DNA of 64,000 nucleotides from Aestuariivivens marinum (GCF_022662175.1 NZ_JAKMCR010000001.1:496001-560000); one strand, 5' to 3'; positions 8,170-18,600 are shown, numbered from the stretch's first letter. A program made the numbers and translations. The notes: a model not told the origin generated them from the letters alone.

Positions 8170-10758
8170 ATGTCTGTAGAACCAAAGTTAAAACGATTTA
8201 AGCAAAATGTATTGTCTAAATACCAAATATACAACAGTATATTTATGACTTTACCTTTTGATACCATTACAAAAACGGGCGTTTTATTACCGTTGTTCCA
8301 CGAAACTTGCCAAAAAGGGTTTGCCAAAGGTGAAGACCCAACAACCATAGTCGATACATTTTTTAAAAAATACCAAGCGAGGCGCACCAAAGAAAGCCAG
8401 ATAAATTTATTATTTAGGTTCATACAATATATTGAGCGTCAAGTGGTTTTGTTTGATGCTATTGAAGATGCCGCTTTCCCGATAATAAATAATATGGAAG
8501 GGCTTGGGACCTTACGTAATTTAAAAGAAACGGCCAATTCCGAAAACCGTTTACAAGAACTTAAGGATTATTTAGAGGAGTTTAAAGTACGCATTGTGTT
8601 AACAGCACACCCCACACAGTTTTATCCAGGTTCTGTTTTAGGGATTATAACCGATTTAACCGAAGCTATTAAGGAAAACAACCTGTCTGAGATTAGTAAC
8701 CTTTTTGGACAATTAGGAAAAACCCCGTTTTTTAAGAGGGAAAAACCAACACCTTATGATGAGGCGATAAGCTTAATTTGGTATTTGGAAAACGTATTTT
8801 ATGCCTCTTTTGGAGAAATTTATAATTACATCCAACAAAATATTTACGATGATGGTAAAAAACACAACGAAATTATTAACGTTGGTTTTTGGCCCGGAGG
8901 GGATCGTGATGGGAATCCATTTGTTAAGCCCGACACCACTTTAAAAGTAGCTAAAAAGCTTAAACAGGCAATTCTTAAAAAATATTATCAGGACTTAAAA
9001 AGCCTAAGACGACGACTTACGTTTAGAGATGTAGAAGAACGTGTTATTAGGCTTGAAACCATAATGTACAATTACAGCCTAGACCCTTATTCTACAGATG
9101 GTATTACATACAAAGAGCTTATTAAAGAATTATTAAGTATAAGAAACCATATTGTAAAAGAACACCAGTCGTTATACGTTTCCCAAATAAACAATTTAAT
9201 TAACAGAATCCATATTTTTGGATACCACTTTGCTACGTTGGACATTAGACAGGATAGTAGAATACACCATGCTGTTTTCACTACGGTTATCGATCATTTA
9301 ATTGAAAAGGGAAGTGGATATTTCCCTAAAAATTACCACGATTTAACCGAAGCTGAACAAATTGATATTCTCTCGAAAGCCAATGATGATATTGATGATT
9401 TAAGTGTTTTTGATGATGAAATGGTAGTAAATACCTTAAAAACCATTAAATGCATAAAGGACATTCAGGCCAATAATGGTGAAAAAGGAGCCAATCGCTA
9501 TATTATTAGCAATAATCAAACGGCTTTAAACGTCATGCAATTATTCTCCATGTTAAAAATGATTGCATTTAAGGACAATTTAACCGTTGATGTGGTCCCT
9601 TTGTTTGAAACCATTACCGATTTAGAAAATGCCCCTGCCGTGATGGAGCAGTTATATAGTAACCCAGCCTACAGGGCACATGTAGCCAAACGTGGTAATA
9701 AGCAAACCATTATGTTAGGCTTTTCAGATGGCACCAAGGACGGCGGTTACCTCATGGCCAACTGGGGTATTTTTAAAGCCAAGGAACTCCTAACCGAAAT
9801 GTCAAGAAAGTACGATATCACTGCCATATTTTTTGATGGTCGTGGTGGACCACCAGCAAGAGGTGGTGGAAAGACCCATAATTTCTATGCTTCATTGGGC
9901 CCAACAATAGAAGATAAGGAAGTACAATTAACCATACAGGGGCAAACCATTAGCTCTAATTTTGGCACTTTGGAATCTTCACAATATAACTTAGAGCAAC
10001 TTATAAGTTCGGGATTGTTTAACCGTTTTGGGAAGAACAAAATTCCATTGAGTCAAGAAGACAGGGCCGTGATGAACGATTTGGCAGAAACAAGTTATCA
10101 AACTTATAAGAATTTTAAAAGTCACCCCATGTTTATCCCCTACCTGGAACGCATGAGTACTTTAAAATATTACGCCAAGACCAATATTGGTAGCCGCCCT
10201 TCAAAGCGGGGTTCTTCCGATAGCTTGGTTTTTTCAGATTTAAGAGCCATTCCTTTTGTGGGCTCTTGGAGCCAATTAAAACAAAATGTTCCGGGATTCT
10301 TTGGCGTAGGTACAGCCATAAAGGCCTATGAAGACAGAGGAGAGTTAAACAAAGTCATACGACTTTATAATAACTCTAAATTCTTTAAAACACTACTGGA
10401 TAACAGTATGATGTCCTTAACTAAATCGTTCTTCGACCTCACTAAATACATGGCTAAAGACAAAGAGTTTGGTGCTTTCTGGACCATTATTTACGAAGAA
10501 TACTTAACCACCAAACGCCTACTTTTAAAAGTATCCGGATATACCGAACTTATGGAAAATGAGCCTTCTGGCAAAGCCTCTATTGAAGTTCGCGAATCCA
10601 TTGTATTGCCTTTGTTGACCATTCAGCAATACGCTCTTAAAAAAATACAGGATTTAAATAAAGCTGAGGTTAAGGACGAAGAACAACTAGAGATTTTTGA
10701 AAAAATTGTAACCCGCTCCTTGTTTGGTAATATTAATGCCAGTAGGAACTCGGCTTAA
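8170..10758 (+). CDS. ppc: Phosphoenolpyruvate carboxylase
   Basis: 862 residues. It carboxylates PEP with bicarbonate to oxaloacetate, an anaplerotic step. Active-site blocks are all present: VLTAHPTQFYPGS (catalytic His), GFWPGGDRDGNPF, GFSDGTKDGGYLMANW and FFDGRGGPPARGGGKTH, then SNFGTLESSQYNLEQL. The C-terminus reads NINASRNSA rather than the QNTG end of the classical enzyme. It is transcribed alone. The nearby SulP/carbonic anhydrase genes could supply bicarbonate, and gltBD would consume the carbon skeletons; both links are inference. Confidence 0.96.
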   Translation: MSVEPKLKRFKQNVLSKYQIYNSIFMTLPFDTITKTGVLLPLFHETCQKGFAKGEDPTTIVDTFFKKYQARRTKESQINLLFRFIQYIERQVVLFDAIEDAAFPIINNMEGLGTLRNLKETANSENRLQELKDYLEEFKVRIVLTAHPTQFYPGSVLGIITDLTEAIKENNLSEISNLFGQLGKTPFFKREKPTPYDEAISLIWYLENVFYASFGEIYNYIQQNIYDDGKKHNEIINVGFWPGGDRDGNPFVKPDTTLKVAKKLKQAILKKYYQDLKSLRRRLTFRDVEERVIRLETIMYNYSLDPYSTDGITYKELIKELLSIRNHIVKEHQSLYVSQINNLINRIHIFGYHFATLDIRQDSRIHHAVFTTVIDHLIEKGSGYFPKNYHDLTEAEQIDILSKANDDIDDLSVFDDEMVVNTLKTIKCIKDIQANNGEKGANRYIISNNQTALNVMQLFSMLKMIAFKDNLTVDVVPLFETITDLENAPAVMEQLYSNPAYRAHVAKRGNKQTIMLGFSDGTKDGGYLMANWGIFKAKELLTEMSRKYDITAIFFDGRGGPPARGGGKTHNFYASLGPTIEDKEVQLTIQGQTISSNFGTLESSQYNLEQLISSGLFNRFGKNKIPLSQEDRAVMNDLAETSYQTYKNFKSHPMFIPYLERMSTLKYYAKTNIGSRPSKRGSSDSLVFSDLRAIPFVGSWSQLKQNVPGFFGVGTAIKAYEDRGELNKVIRLYNNSKFFKTLLDNSMMSLTKSFFDLTKYMAKDKEFGAFWTIIYEEYLTTKRLLLKVSGYTELMENEPSGKASIEVRESIVLPLLTIQQYALKKIQDLNKAEVKDEEQLEIFEKIVTRSLFGNINASRNSA

Positions 10759-10828
10759 ACAATTTTTTTCTTTAAAAAGGTTTGGTTAAATTATGTAGCC
10801 TTTATTCAGGACGGGGCAAAGTTGTTGC

Positions 10829-11019
10829 CAACGGCTCGGCCATGAAGCGTAAGTGAATATTAGCCAGTTTTCACTACCAAACTTCACTGAGCCAAACGTT
10901 GTATTTGTTTTTATCTTATCCATTTTAAAGCCAAATCAACGATTTGGCGCTGGTTGCCGAAGCTTCAGCCAATCAAAATGAGTCGACTCACTTATGCTTT
11001 ATTAGCCATTGTTAGGCAC
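10829..11019. repeat. Folded, attC-like flank of a serine hydrolase cassette
   Basis: This intergenic stretch (10759-11026) holds nested inverted repeats. CAAC/GTTG (10829-10832 with 10898-10901) plus GGCTC/GAGCC (10833-10837 with 10889-10893) form an arm with a 4-nt bulge; AGTGAA/TTCACT (10852-10857 with 10870-10875) lies inside it. A separate hairpin GCCAAATC-AAC-GATTTGGC covers 10930-10948. A palindrome GAGTCGACTC lies at 10980-10989. The segment ends with GTTAGGCAC (11011-11019), whose inverse GTGCCTAAC lies at 12274-12282 on the other side of the hydrolase gene. GTTAGGC fits the GTTRRRY integron core pattern; the left boundary does not match RYYYAAC well. Confidence 0.5.
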
Positions 11020-11026
11020 TTTATTT

Positions 11027-12205
11027 TTATTTTACCAAAGCCAAACTTGCTATATCTCTAGAAAGATTAAAAGCATTTTGGCGAGTTCCAAAGCTATTCG
11101 ACAAAACAACTGAAACAATCTTACGGTCTAGATAGATTGCGAAAAATGCACTAGTTCCTGGTTGAGTACCACCATGTTGGATTATTATTCCATCTTTTGA
11201 ATCATTATATACCGACCACCCAAAACCATATGGGTCGTCTCCTTTTGCAGGAGAGAGTTCATCGGTTGCGTTTATCATCATATTCAGACTTGTACTATCT
11301 ATAAGCTTGTGACTCAGCACAGCCTCTCCGAATTTAAGCAAATCTTTGGCTGTAGACTGAACACCTCCTGCAGGATATATTATGCTTAAATCAGTTTTTG
11401 GGCTTTTGATATATGTTGATTTTACTTTAAGATAGAGCCGTGATTTATTATTATAAACTTGTTGTTCTTCGAGGCTTGTATTTGACATTCCAGCTTTATC
11501 CCAAATATTTTTTTTCATATATTCCCCATAACTCATTTGGGATACTTTTTCAATGATTGCACCTAAAACCGTATATCCATAGGAAGAGTACATATATTGA
11601 GTCCCTGGCTCAAATTCCAATTCTTTTTTCTTAAAAGCATCTAATGCGGCTACTAATGATGGATAATGAGTGAATGATAGTGCATCCCATTTGGACGAGT
11701 AATGAGAAATTCCAGATGTGTGTTTTAGCAGATGTCTTATTGTAATATCTCCCTTAGCTTTTTTTGGAAATTCCTTTAAATAAGTTTGAATTGGTTTATC
11801 CAAATCCAATATTCCTTTTTCGTAAAGTTGCATAATTGCAATTGCCGTCATTGGTTTGGTAATAGATGCAATTCTTCCAAGCATATCGCTATTTGTTCTT
11901 TTTTTGGCGCTTTTATTAGTAAAACCTGCTCCACATAGATAAGTACCGCAATTTTCTATATACAATCCTGCCGTAACTCCCAAAAAGTTTTTGGAAGCTA
12001 TATGCGCATTGATTATTTCATTCGCTTTACTTTCCAATTCGCTATTTACGGCTAAATGCGGTTCGTCACAATTAAACTTAGTTTGACTTTTGGCTTCAGG
12101 AATTTCGACTTGAATAAAAGGATTGAAAGTTAGTGGTTCAATAATCCAAGTAACTCCTATAGTTAGAATAAGAATGATCAATAATAATACTTTTCTTTTT
12201 TTCAT
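11027..12205 (-). CDS. Serine hydrolase, class C beta-lactamase/DD-peptidase type
   Basis: 392 residues. An N-terminal membrane anchor or signal segment (about 5-22) precedes a beta-lactamase-related domain. The nucleophile motif SxxK is SITK in ASITKPMTAIAIMQLYE. The YxN motif reads YSS (MYSSYGYTVLGAII), and the KTG-equivalent is HGG (IQHGGTQPG). This combination is typical of esterases and D-Ala peptidases of the family rather than true cephalosporinases. It acts outside the inner membrane on an unknown substrate. The gene stands alone, divergent in style from its neighbours and enclosed by inverted GTTAGGC/GCCTAAC sites, which suggests acquisition as a cassette. Confidence 0.88.
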   Translation of the reverse strand: MKKRKVLLLIILILTIGVTWIIEPLTFNPFIQVEIPEAKSQTKFNCDEPHLAVNSELESKANEIINAHIASKNFLGVTAGLYIENCGTYLCGAGFTNKSAKKRTNSDMLGRIASITKPMTAIAIMQLYEKGILDLDKPIQTYLKEFPKKAKGDITIRHLLKHTSGISHYSSKWDALSFTHYPSLVAALDAFKKKELEFEPGTQYMYSSYGYTVLGAIIEKVSQMSYGEYMKKNIWDKAGMSNTSLEEQQVYNNKSRLYLKVKSTYIKSPKTDLSIIYPAGGVQSTAKDLLKFGEAVLSHKLIDSTSLNMMINATDELSPAKGDDPYGFGWSVYNDSKDGIIIQHGGTQPGTSAFFAIYLDRKIVSVVLSNSFGTRQNAFNLSRDIASLALVK

Positions 12206-12424
12206 TAGTTGTATTAAAGGTAACTTAAATAAGACGCCACAACATACTTTTTGTTACTATGCATTTCAATATTGTGCCTAACTATTATATAAGCACATTA
12301 CTCTTATCCTCCTCAAAACTATATATAAGGGCCTCTACACAAAGCTAACCATTTTATAGTTTTGCTTATGGGTTGTAGCATTTTAATAATAGACAAAAAC
12401 CAAATATCATTGCTCATAATAGCC

Positions 12425-12453
12425 TAAAAAAACGCCCCACAATTGCAGGGCGC
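12425..12453 (-). terminator. Terminator of the porin-glnK-amtB operon
   Basis: CGCCC (12433-12437) pairs with GGGCG (12448-12452) around a CAATTG-containing loop. On the minus strand the hairpin is followed by seven T residues. It lies 32 nt downstream of the amtB stop. Confidence 0.8.
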
Positions 12454-12484
12454 CTTAAAAATCTAACTAAACTAAGGTTATTTA

Positions 12485-13714
12485 TTAATGTTCATTCAAC
12501 CTGAAATCTGGATAGGCATTCATACCATGTTCGTGGGCATCCAAGCCTTCCAATTCTTCTTTTTCAGAAACTCGAATACCAACAGTTTTCTTCATTACAA
12601 AGAAAATCAGGTATGAAGATACAATACATATAACAGCATAAGACAATACGCCTACTAGTTGGCTAATAAATTGGTCCCAACCTGCTAAAGCTCCAAAAAT
12701 ACCAACAGCTAAAGTTCCCCAGATACCACACACCAAGTGCACGGCAATGGCACCTACAGGATCGTCCAAACGTAACCTATCAATAACACTCACAGCAAAA
12801 ACGATAATGGCTCCTGCAATAGCGCCTATTAAAATAGCATCTGTTGGTCCCATTTGATCAGCTCCTGCTGTAATTCCTACAAGTCCGCCTAAAATACCAT
12901 TTAAGAACATGGTTAAGTCTAAATTCTTAAACTTTAAAAACGACACTAAAGCTGCAACTACACCACCAGCAGCAGCCGCTAAACATGTAGTCACTAAGGT
13001 TAATGATGTTAATGCAGGGTCTGCAGAAAGTACAGATCCTCCGTTAAATCCAAACCATCCCAACCACAGAATTAAAACACCGGCAGTAGCTAATGGTATA
13101 CTGTGTCCAGGAATCGCTTGGGGCTTTCCGTCTTTAAATTTACCAATTCTTGGCCCTAATAGACATACGGCTATTAAAGCTGCCCAGCCACCAACAGAGT
13201 GTACCAAGGTTGAACCTGCAAAATCATAAAAAGGTGTATCCCTCATATCTAAAAATCCACCGCCCCACTTCCATGAACCAGCCAGAGGATAAATAATCCC
13301 AACGTATATAATAGTAAAAATCATAAAAGGTCCTATCTTGACACGTTCAGCAACCGCTCCAGACACTATAGTTGCTGCTGTTGCGGCAAACATCCCTTGA
13401 AATAAAAAGTCGGTCCAATAGGTATAGCCTTCATTATAAGCCAAATCGGCCGCAGCAGCTGCATCCAAACCAAATCCTGCAAAGCCAAAGAACCCTGATG
13501 ATCCTTCAGCAAAACCTGGATACATTAAGTTAAAGCCCACTAGACAGTATAGCAAAAGGCCTATTGTAATGATAAAAATATTTTTAAACAGAATATTAAT
13601 TGTATTCTTTTGTCTTGTCAATCCAATTTCCAAAAATGCAAAACCAGCGTGCATAAAGAAAACTAAAGCTGTACAGATCATCATCCATACATTATTTGTT
13701 GTAAGTAATTCCAT
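12485..13714 (-). CDS. amtB: Ammonium transporter
   Basis: 409 residues with about 11 transmembrane helices. It conducts ammonium/ammonia across the inner membrane. The twin pore histidines are visible in STLVHSVGGWAALI and GAIAVHLVCGIWGTLA, and the family signature DFAGSTLVHSVGG is intact. The N-terminus (ELLTTNNVWMMICTALVFFMHAGFAFLEIGL) matches bacterial Amt proteins without a long signal sequence. The P-II gene lies 21 nt upstream on the same strand, the usual partner that plugs the pore when nitrogen is sufficient. Last gene of a porin-P-II-amtB transcript. Confidence 0.96.
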   Translation of the reverse strand: MELLTTNNVWMMICTALVFFMHAGFAFLEIGLTRQKNTINILFKNIFIITIGLLLYCLVGFNLMYPGFAEGSSGFFGFAGFGLDAAAAADLAYNEGYTYWTDFLFQGMFAATAATIVSGAVAERVKIGPFMIFTIIYVGIIYPLAGSWKWGGGFLDMRDTPFYDFAGSTLVHSVGGWAALIAVCLLGPRIGKFKDGKPQAIPGHSIPLATAGVLILWLGWFGFNGGSVLSADPALTSLTLVTTCLAAAAGGVVAALVSFLKFKNLDLTMFLNGILGGLVGITAGADQMGPTDAILIGAIAGAIIVFAVSVIDRLRLDDPVGAIAVHLVCGIWGTLAVGIFGALAGWDQFISQLVGVLSYAVICIVSSYLIFFVMKKTVGIRVSEKEELEGLDAHEHGMNAYPDFRLNEH

Positions 13715-13735
13715 AATTTTAATGTTTGATGCGTG

Positions 13736-14074
13736 TTATCTTAAAGTTTCTCCTCCCTTTTCTCCTGTTCTTATTCGGTAAATTTCATTGATGTCGGACA
13801 CAAAGATTTTACCGTCACCTACTTCTCCAGTAGCGGCGGCCTTAAGAATGGCCTCTATAGTAACCTCTTCGAAGTCGTCGTTTACAACAATGGATAAAAA
13901 CCGACGTTGTATATCACTAGTACTATAGGAGATCCCCCTATACACATGACCTTCCTTTTCATTTCCAATACCGGTAACATCCCAGTAGGAGAAAAAATTT
14001 ACCCCAACTTCGTGCAATGCTTCTTTTACTGCACTGTATTTGGATTTTCTAATAATTGCTTCAATTTTCTTCAT
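13736..14074 (-). CDS. glnK: P-II family nitrogen regulatory protein
   Basis: 112 residues from ATG 14074 (MKKIEAIIRKSK), the normal P-II size; an upstream ATG at 14101 would add nine atypical residues. The B-loop VGDGKIFV and C-loop RIRTGEKGGETL are intact, so ATP/ADP and 2-oxoglutarate binding are expected. The T-loop is unusual: EGHVYRGISYSTSDIQRRF replaces the common KGHTELYRGAEY form, although both tyrosines keep their five-residue spacing. It sits between a porin and amtB and probably gates AmtB. Symbol glnK is chosen from linkage to amtB; glnB cannot be excluded. Confidence 0.93.
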   Translation of the reverse strand: MKKIEAIIRKSKYSAVKEALHEVGVNFFSYWDVTGIGNEKEGHVYRGISYSTSDIQRRFLSIVVNDDFEEVTIEAILKAAATGEVGDGKIFVSDINEIYRIRTGEKGGETLR

Positions 14075-14152
14075 ATTTAAGCATGTTTTATGGTTAGACA
14101 TTTATATTTGTAAAGCATTGCTAACTATTTTAACAATGCTTTATTTTTATTC

Positions 14153-15184
14153 TTAGAACGAATAGATGGCGGCCAACACAAAAGAACCTAAACTCTTGGT
14201 TGCAGCTAAATCATTATCTATAAACGCATCATCTGATGCATTATCTAATCTAAATTCTGGCTTAATGGTTAAATCGTCAACTGCCAAGCTTCCTGTAAGA
14301 GTTAAAGCAAAGACACTGGAATCTTCTACCCCTGTACCAATAGCTCCAAAATCCTTATCCTCAACAAAATATTCTCCTCTTAGTCCAATGGTAAAAGTAT
14401 CGGATGTTGCTAACTGAGGGTATAATGCTACTCCAGTAAATCCTCCAGCATCATCCTCTAGGCTTAAATGGGCTGCATTTATCCCTAGGTAGAAAGAATC
14501 TGAGATATCAAATCCACCAGTAAAATCAATTTCAAAGAAAGAAGGATCCAACAATACATTTAAGTATTGCCCAGAATACCCCAATTGCGCACCAAAGGCA
14601 TAATCGCCCGTTGGATTAAATTCGGTTAAATCGGTATCGTTCATCACTCCTAGCATTAAGCTAAAATCATTGCCAAGATCAAAATCTGCCTTTAACCCTG
14701 TATGCGAAAATGGCCCATAAGAGAATAAGTACGAAGTACTATAGTTAAAATTGCCTGTTGGAGAAATAACTTCATATCCTAAAAAGGTATTAAAGTTACC
14801 CATGGTTAATGTGACAGACTCACTCACATTCCAATAAGCGTACAATTGATTTATAATATTCCCAGTAGCCGAATACATTGGAGAAGCAAAAATAGCATCG
14901 GTCCCTCTGGGCCCAAATACCAAATCGGCAACAAAACCTACTTTTTCGCCCTCATAACTCGCAATAACGTTGGCCATACCTAGTGAAAAACCAGATAAAT
15001 TAGCAAATGAAGAGCCTGGTGCAATGGCATTCTCATCATTCGGTGCAGTTAGGTTTGCTCTATAATAGGCATCAACACTACCGCTAATCGATAATTTCTT
15101 TTCTTTTGTTTCTTCTTGTGCAAATAATACTGTTGCCATAAAAAGCATTGAAACTGTAATACATTTTTTCATAATAGTTTTCAT
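14153..15184 (-). CDS. Outer membrane beta-barrel porin linked to ammonium transport
   Basis: 343 residues. A signal peptide (KKCITVSMLFMATVLFAQ, cleavage near residue 22) is followed by alternating amphipathic strands ending in an aromatic residue (SLGSFVLAAIYSF), as in outer membrane barrels. The pattern resembles the OmpL/BBP2-type porins of Bacteroidota. It is first in the minus-strand operon with P-II (gap 78 nt) and amtB, so it may let ammonium or another nitrogen source cross the outer membrane. The leader upstream carries paired TTAGGTCT/AGACCTAA sites. Confidence 0.85.
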   Translation of the reverse strand: MKTIMKKCITVSMLFMATVLFAQEETKEKKLSISGSVDAYYRANLTAPNDENAIAPGSSFANLSGFSLGMANVIASYEGEKVGFVADLVFGPRGTDAIFASPMYSATGNIINQLYAYWNVSESVTLTMGNFNTFLGYEVISPTGNFNYSTSYLFSYGPFSHTGLKADFDLGNDFSLMLGVMNDTDLTEFNPTGDYAFGAQLGYSGQYLNVLLDPSFFEIDFTGGFDISDSFYLGINAAHLSLEDDAGGFTGVALYPQLATSDTFTIGLRGEYFVEDKDFGAIGTGVEDSSVFALTLTGSLAVDDLTIKPEFRLDNASDDAFIDNDLAATKSLGSFVLAAIYSF

Positions 15185-15201
15185 TTTAAGTTATTAATCT
15201 C

Positions 15202-15259
15202 TTAGGTCTGAAAATTGATTTTAGTTTTGAGTTAATTTTTTAAATAAGTTTAGACCTAA
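15202..15259. promoter_or_regulatory. Inverted TTAGGTCT/AGACCTAA pair in nitrogen-gene leader
   Basis: TTAGGTCT (15202-15209) and its reverse complement AGACCTAA (15252-15259) lie 50 nt apart just upstream of the porin-glnK-amtB operon. A related AGACCTAGTCT palindrome occurs at 15630-15640, 49 nt before the gltB start. The sharing suggests a common regulator, unproven. The rest of the 15185-15688 interval is very AT-rich; the open frame 15335-15541 in it looks like low-complexity noise, and a C-run/G-run pair (ACCCC...GGGGT) sits near 15300-15320. Confidence 0.4.
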
Positions 15260-15688
15260 AATTCCCTTAAGACGATGTAAAACTATGTTAAAAATATTTT
15301 ACCCCCCAAAAAAATAGGGGTGTAATAATAATTTTTGTCAATATTACATTTTAACCCTTATTTTTTTATGGGTATAATTTCAATATTGTGTTTTTTTGAG
15401 TTTTTAACAATTCGAATCATTGAATTATTGTTAGCTTTTATACTTTTTTACAGCTATTATTTTTGGATTTCTCAGTATTTGTTATCAATAATTCATGTTT
15501 TTGTTTTTATTGCTAAATTTTACATATTGAATTTTTATTAAAAATTACCGATATAATTGTTATATGCTTATTTTTATATTCCCTAAGTTCCTAAAATCGG
15601 AATAATGAAATAGCCTCCATTGGTTTTCCAGACCTAGTCTCTATCTTAGCTTTTCCAACTCAAGTTTTTAAACCAAATTTTGTTGATT

Positions 15689-18600
15689 ATGCTGAATAAA
15701 CAAGGGCTCTATTCCCCAGAATTCGAACACGAAAATTGTGGTGCTGGTTTTATCTGTAACCTTAAAGGAGAAAAAACAAATCAAATTATACATGACGCTC
15801 TGGAAATCCTAGTAAAACTGGAACATCGTGGTGGTGTTAGTGCCGATGGAAAAACAGGTGATGGCGCTGGTTTGTTAATTGATATTCCCCACGATTATTT
15901 TAAGCGTGTTTGCGATTTCAATATTCCAAATCCAAGAGAATATGCTGTTGGGATGGTATTTTTGCCTAAAATAGCAAACCAATACCAATACTGTAAGAAT
16001 ACTTTCGAAAAAGAAATACAGGCACAAGGTCTAGAAATCCTTGGCTGGAGAAAAGTCCCTGTAGACCCCACTCAATTAGGTGAGATTGCTCTTGCTTCTG
16101 AACCTACCATAGAACAGGTATTTATTGGCAAAGCAGAAGATTACAACGAATCTGTTTTTAAGGCAAAACTTTATGCCGCTAGAAAAATTACCGAACATGT
16201 TATTAGGCAATCCAAAATTTCACAAAGCGGCTATTTCTATGTACCAAGTTTATCTAACACAACCATAATATATAAGGGCATCATCATGCCCGAAGATATT
16301 GGTCCCTATTATACCGATTTACAAGAAAAGGATTTGGTAACACGATTGGCTTTGGTACACCAACGTTTCTCCACTAACACCATGCCTACCTGGGAATTGG
16401 CACAGCCATTCCGATTTATGTGCCAAAATGGAGAAATAAATACCCTTCGTGGCAATGTAAGTAGAATGCGCGTACGTGAGGAAATAATGAAAAGTGAGGT
16501 GTTTGGTCCCCAAATCGATAAATTATTCCCTATTATCTTACCGGGTAAGTCCGATTCGGCTTCCATGGATATGGTTGTGGAACTACTCACGCATACCGAT
16601 AGATCACTACCTGAAATTATGATGATGATGATTCCCGAAGCATGGGAAAAACATAAAACAATGTCGCCTGAAAAAAAGGCATTCTATGAATATAATTGCT
16701 GTATCATGGAGCCTTGGGATGGCCCAGCTTCAGTGCCATTCACAGACGGTGATTATATAGGTGCTTTATTGGACAGAAATGGCTTAAGACCTTCTCGTTA
16801 TACACTTACCAAAAGCGGTAAATTAATCATGTCTTCCGAAGTTGGTGTTGTTAATCTCGACCCAAGCGATATTGAAAAACACGGCAGATTAGAACCTGGC
16901 AAAATGTTTTTAGTAGACATGAACGAAGGACGTATTGTTGATGATGAAGAGATAAAGAATAAAATTGTTTCCGAAAGACCCTATAAAGAATGGTTGGACA
17001 AAACAAGGTTACATTTAAGAGATGTACCTTATACTAACGAAACATGCCCTATTGAAACCATCGACATTAAAACACGACAGCGTTTATTTAACTATACTTT
17101 TGAAGATATTCAGGAGATTATCACCCCCATGGCAGTTAATGCAAAAGAAGCCTTGGGCTCTATGGGTACAGATACGCCTTTGGCTGTTTTATCGGATAGA
17201 CCTCAGTTGATTTCAAATTACTTTAAACAATTGTTCGCACAGGTTACCAACCCTCCACTGGACGGTATCCGCGAGGAAATTGTTACCGATATTAGCCTAA
17301 ATCTGGGTAAAGACCGAAATATCTTCAGTATTACTGAGCGACAATGTAGAAAGCTTCGTATTCAAAACCCAGTGATTTCAAATGCCGATTTAGAAAAAAT
17401 TAGGACCATTCAAATTGAAAGCTTCAAAGCTGAGACCATTCATATGCTTTACCCTAAAGCTCAAGGATTAAATGGCCTTGAAGATGCGTTGGAAGATATT
17501 ATTAAACAAGTTGAAAAAGCACTGGACAGAAAGACCAATATTATCATCCTATCCGATAGAGGTGTCAACAAAGATTTTGCTCCAATACCTGCTTTACTGG
17601 CTTGCTCATATGTAAACCATCAATTAAACAGACTTCGCAAGCGCTCTTATTTCGATATCATCATAGAATCTGCAGAACCACGTGAACCTCATCATTTTGC
17701 CACCCTTTTTGGCTATGGTGCAAGTGCCATAAACCCATACATGGTAAACGAAATCATTAGAATGCAGGTAAAAGAAGGCTTCATTACCGGTATAGATGAA
17801 GATAAAGCTGTAGGGAATTTCAATAAAGCAATTGGTAAGGGTTTATTGAAGATTATGAATAAAATAGGTATCTCAACGTTACATTCGTACAGAGGTTCAC
17901 AAATATTCGAAATTGTTGGTTTCAATTCCCAATTTGTTGAAAAATATTTCCCTTATACCGCATCGAGGATTGAGGGCATTGGTCTTTACGAAATTGAAAA
18001 GGAAATTAATGAACGTTATAAATATGCCTATCCGGACAACTATATTGATAAACGTTTAGGGCTTAACATAGGTGGTGATTATAGGTGGAGACGAAACGGT
18101 GAACGTCACATGTTCAATCCAACCACAGTAGCCAAGCTACAGCAGGCGGTTAGACTAAATGACCAAAAAAGTTACGATACCTATGCTAAGGCAGTTAACG
18201 AACAGTCTGAGAATTTAATGACCATTAGAGGTTTATTTGAGTTCGACAATTTAAACCCTATTCCAATTGAAGAAGTAGAGCCTTGGACCGAAATCGTTAA
18301 GCGTTTTAAAACCGGTGCCATGTCCTACGGTTCCATTTCAAGAGAAGCCCACGAAAACCTAGCTATTGCCATGAACCGTATTGGCGGAAAATCCAATTCT
18401 GGTGAAGGTGGTGAAGACAGAAAACGTTTTCGCTTAGATGCCAATGGCGATAATCGTAACTCTGCCATAAAGCAAGTGGCTTCAGGTCGTTTTGGCGTTA
18501 CTTCGCATTACCTAACCAATGCTAAGGAAATTCAAATTAAAATGGCTCAAGGCGCCAAGCCTGGTGAGGGTGGCCAGTTACCAGGTGAAAAAGTATTGCC

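Noticed and set aside
15335-15541. Open frame of 68 residues on the plus strand between the porin and gltB
   Set aside because: It is Phe/Ile/Leu/Tyr-rich with no start context or family feature, in an extremely AT-rich leader; it looks like chance.
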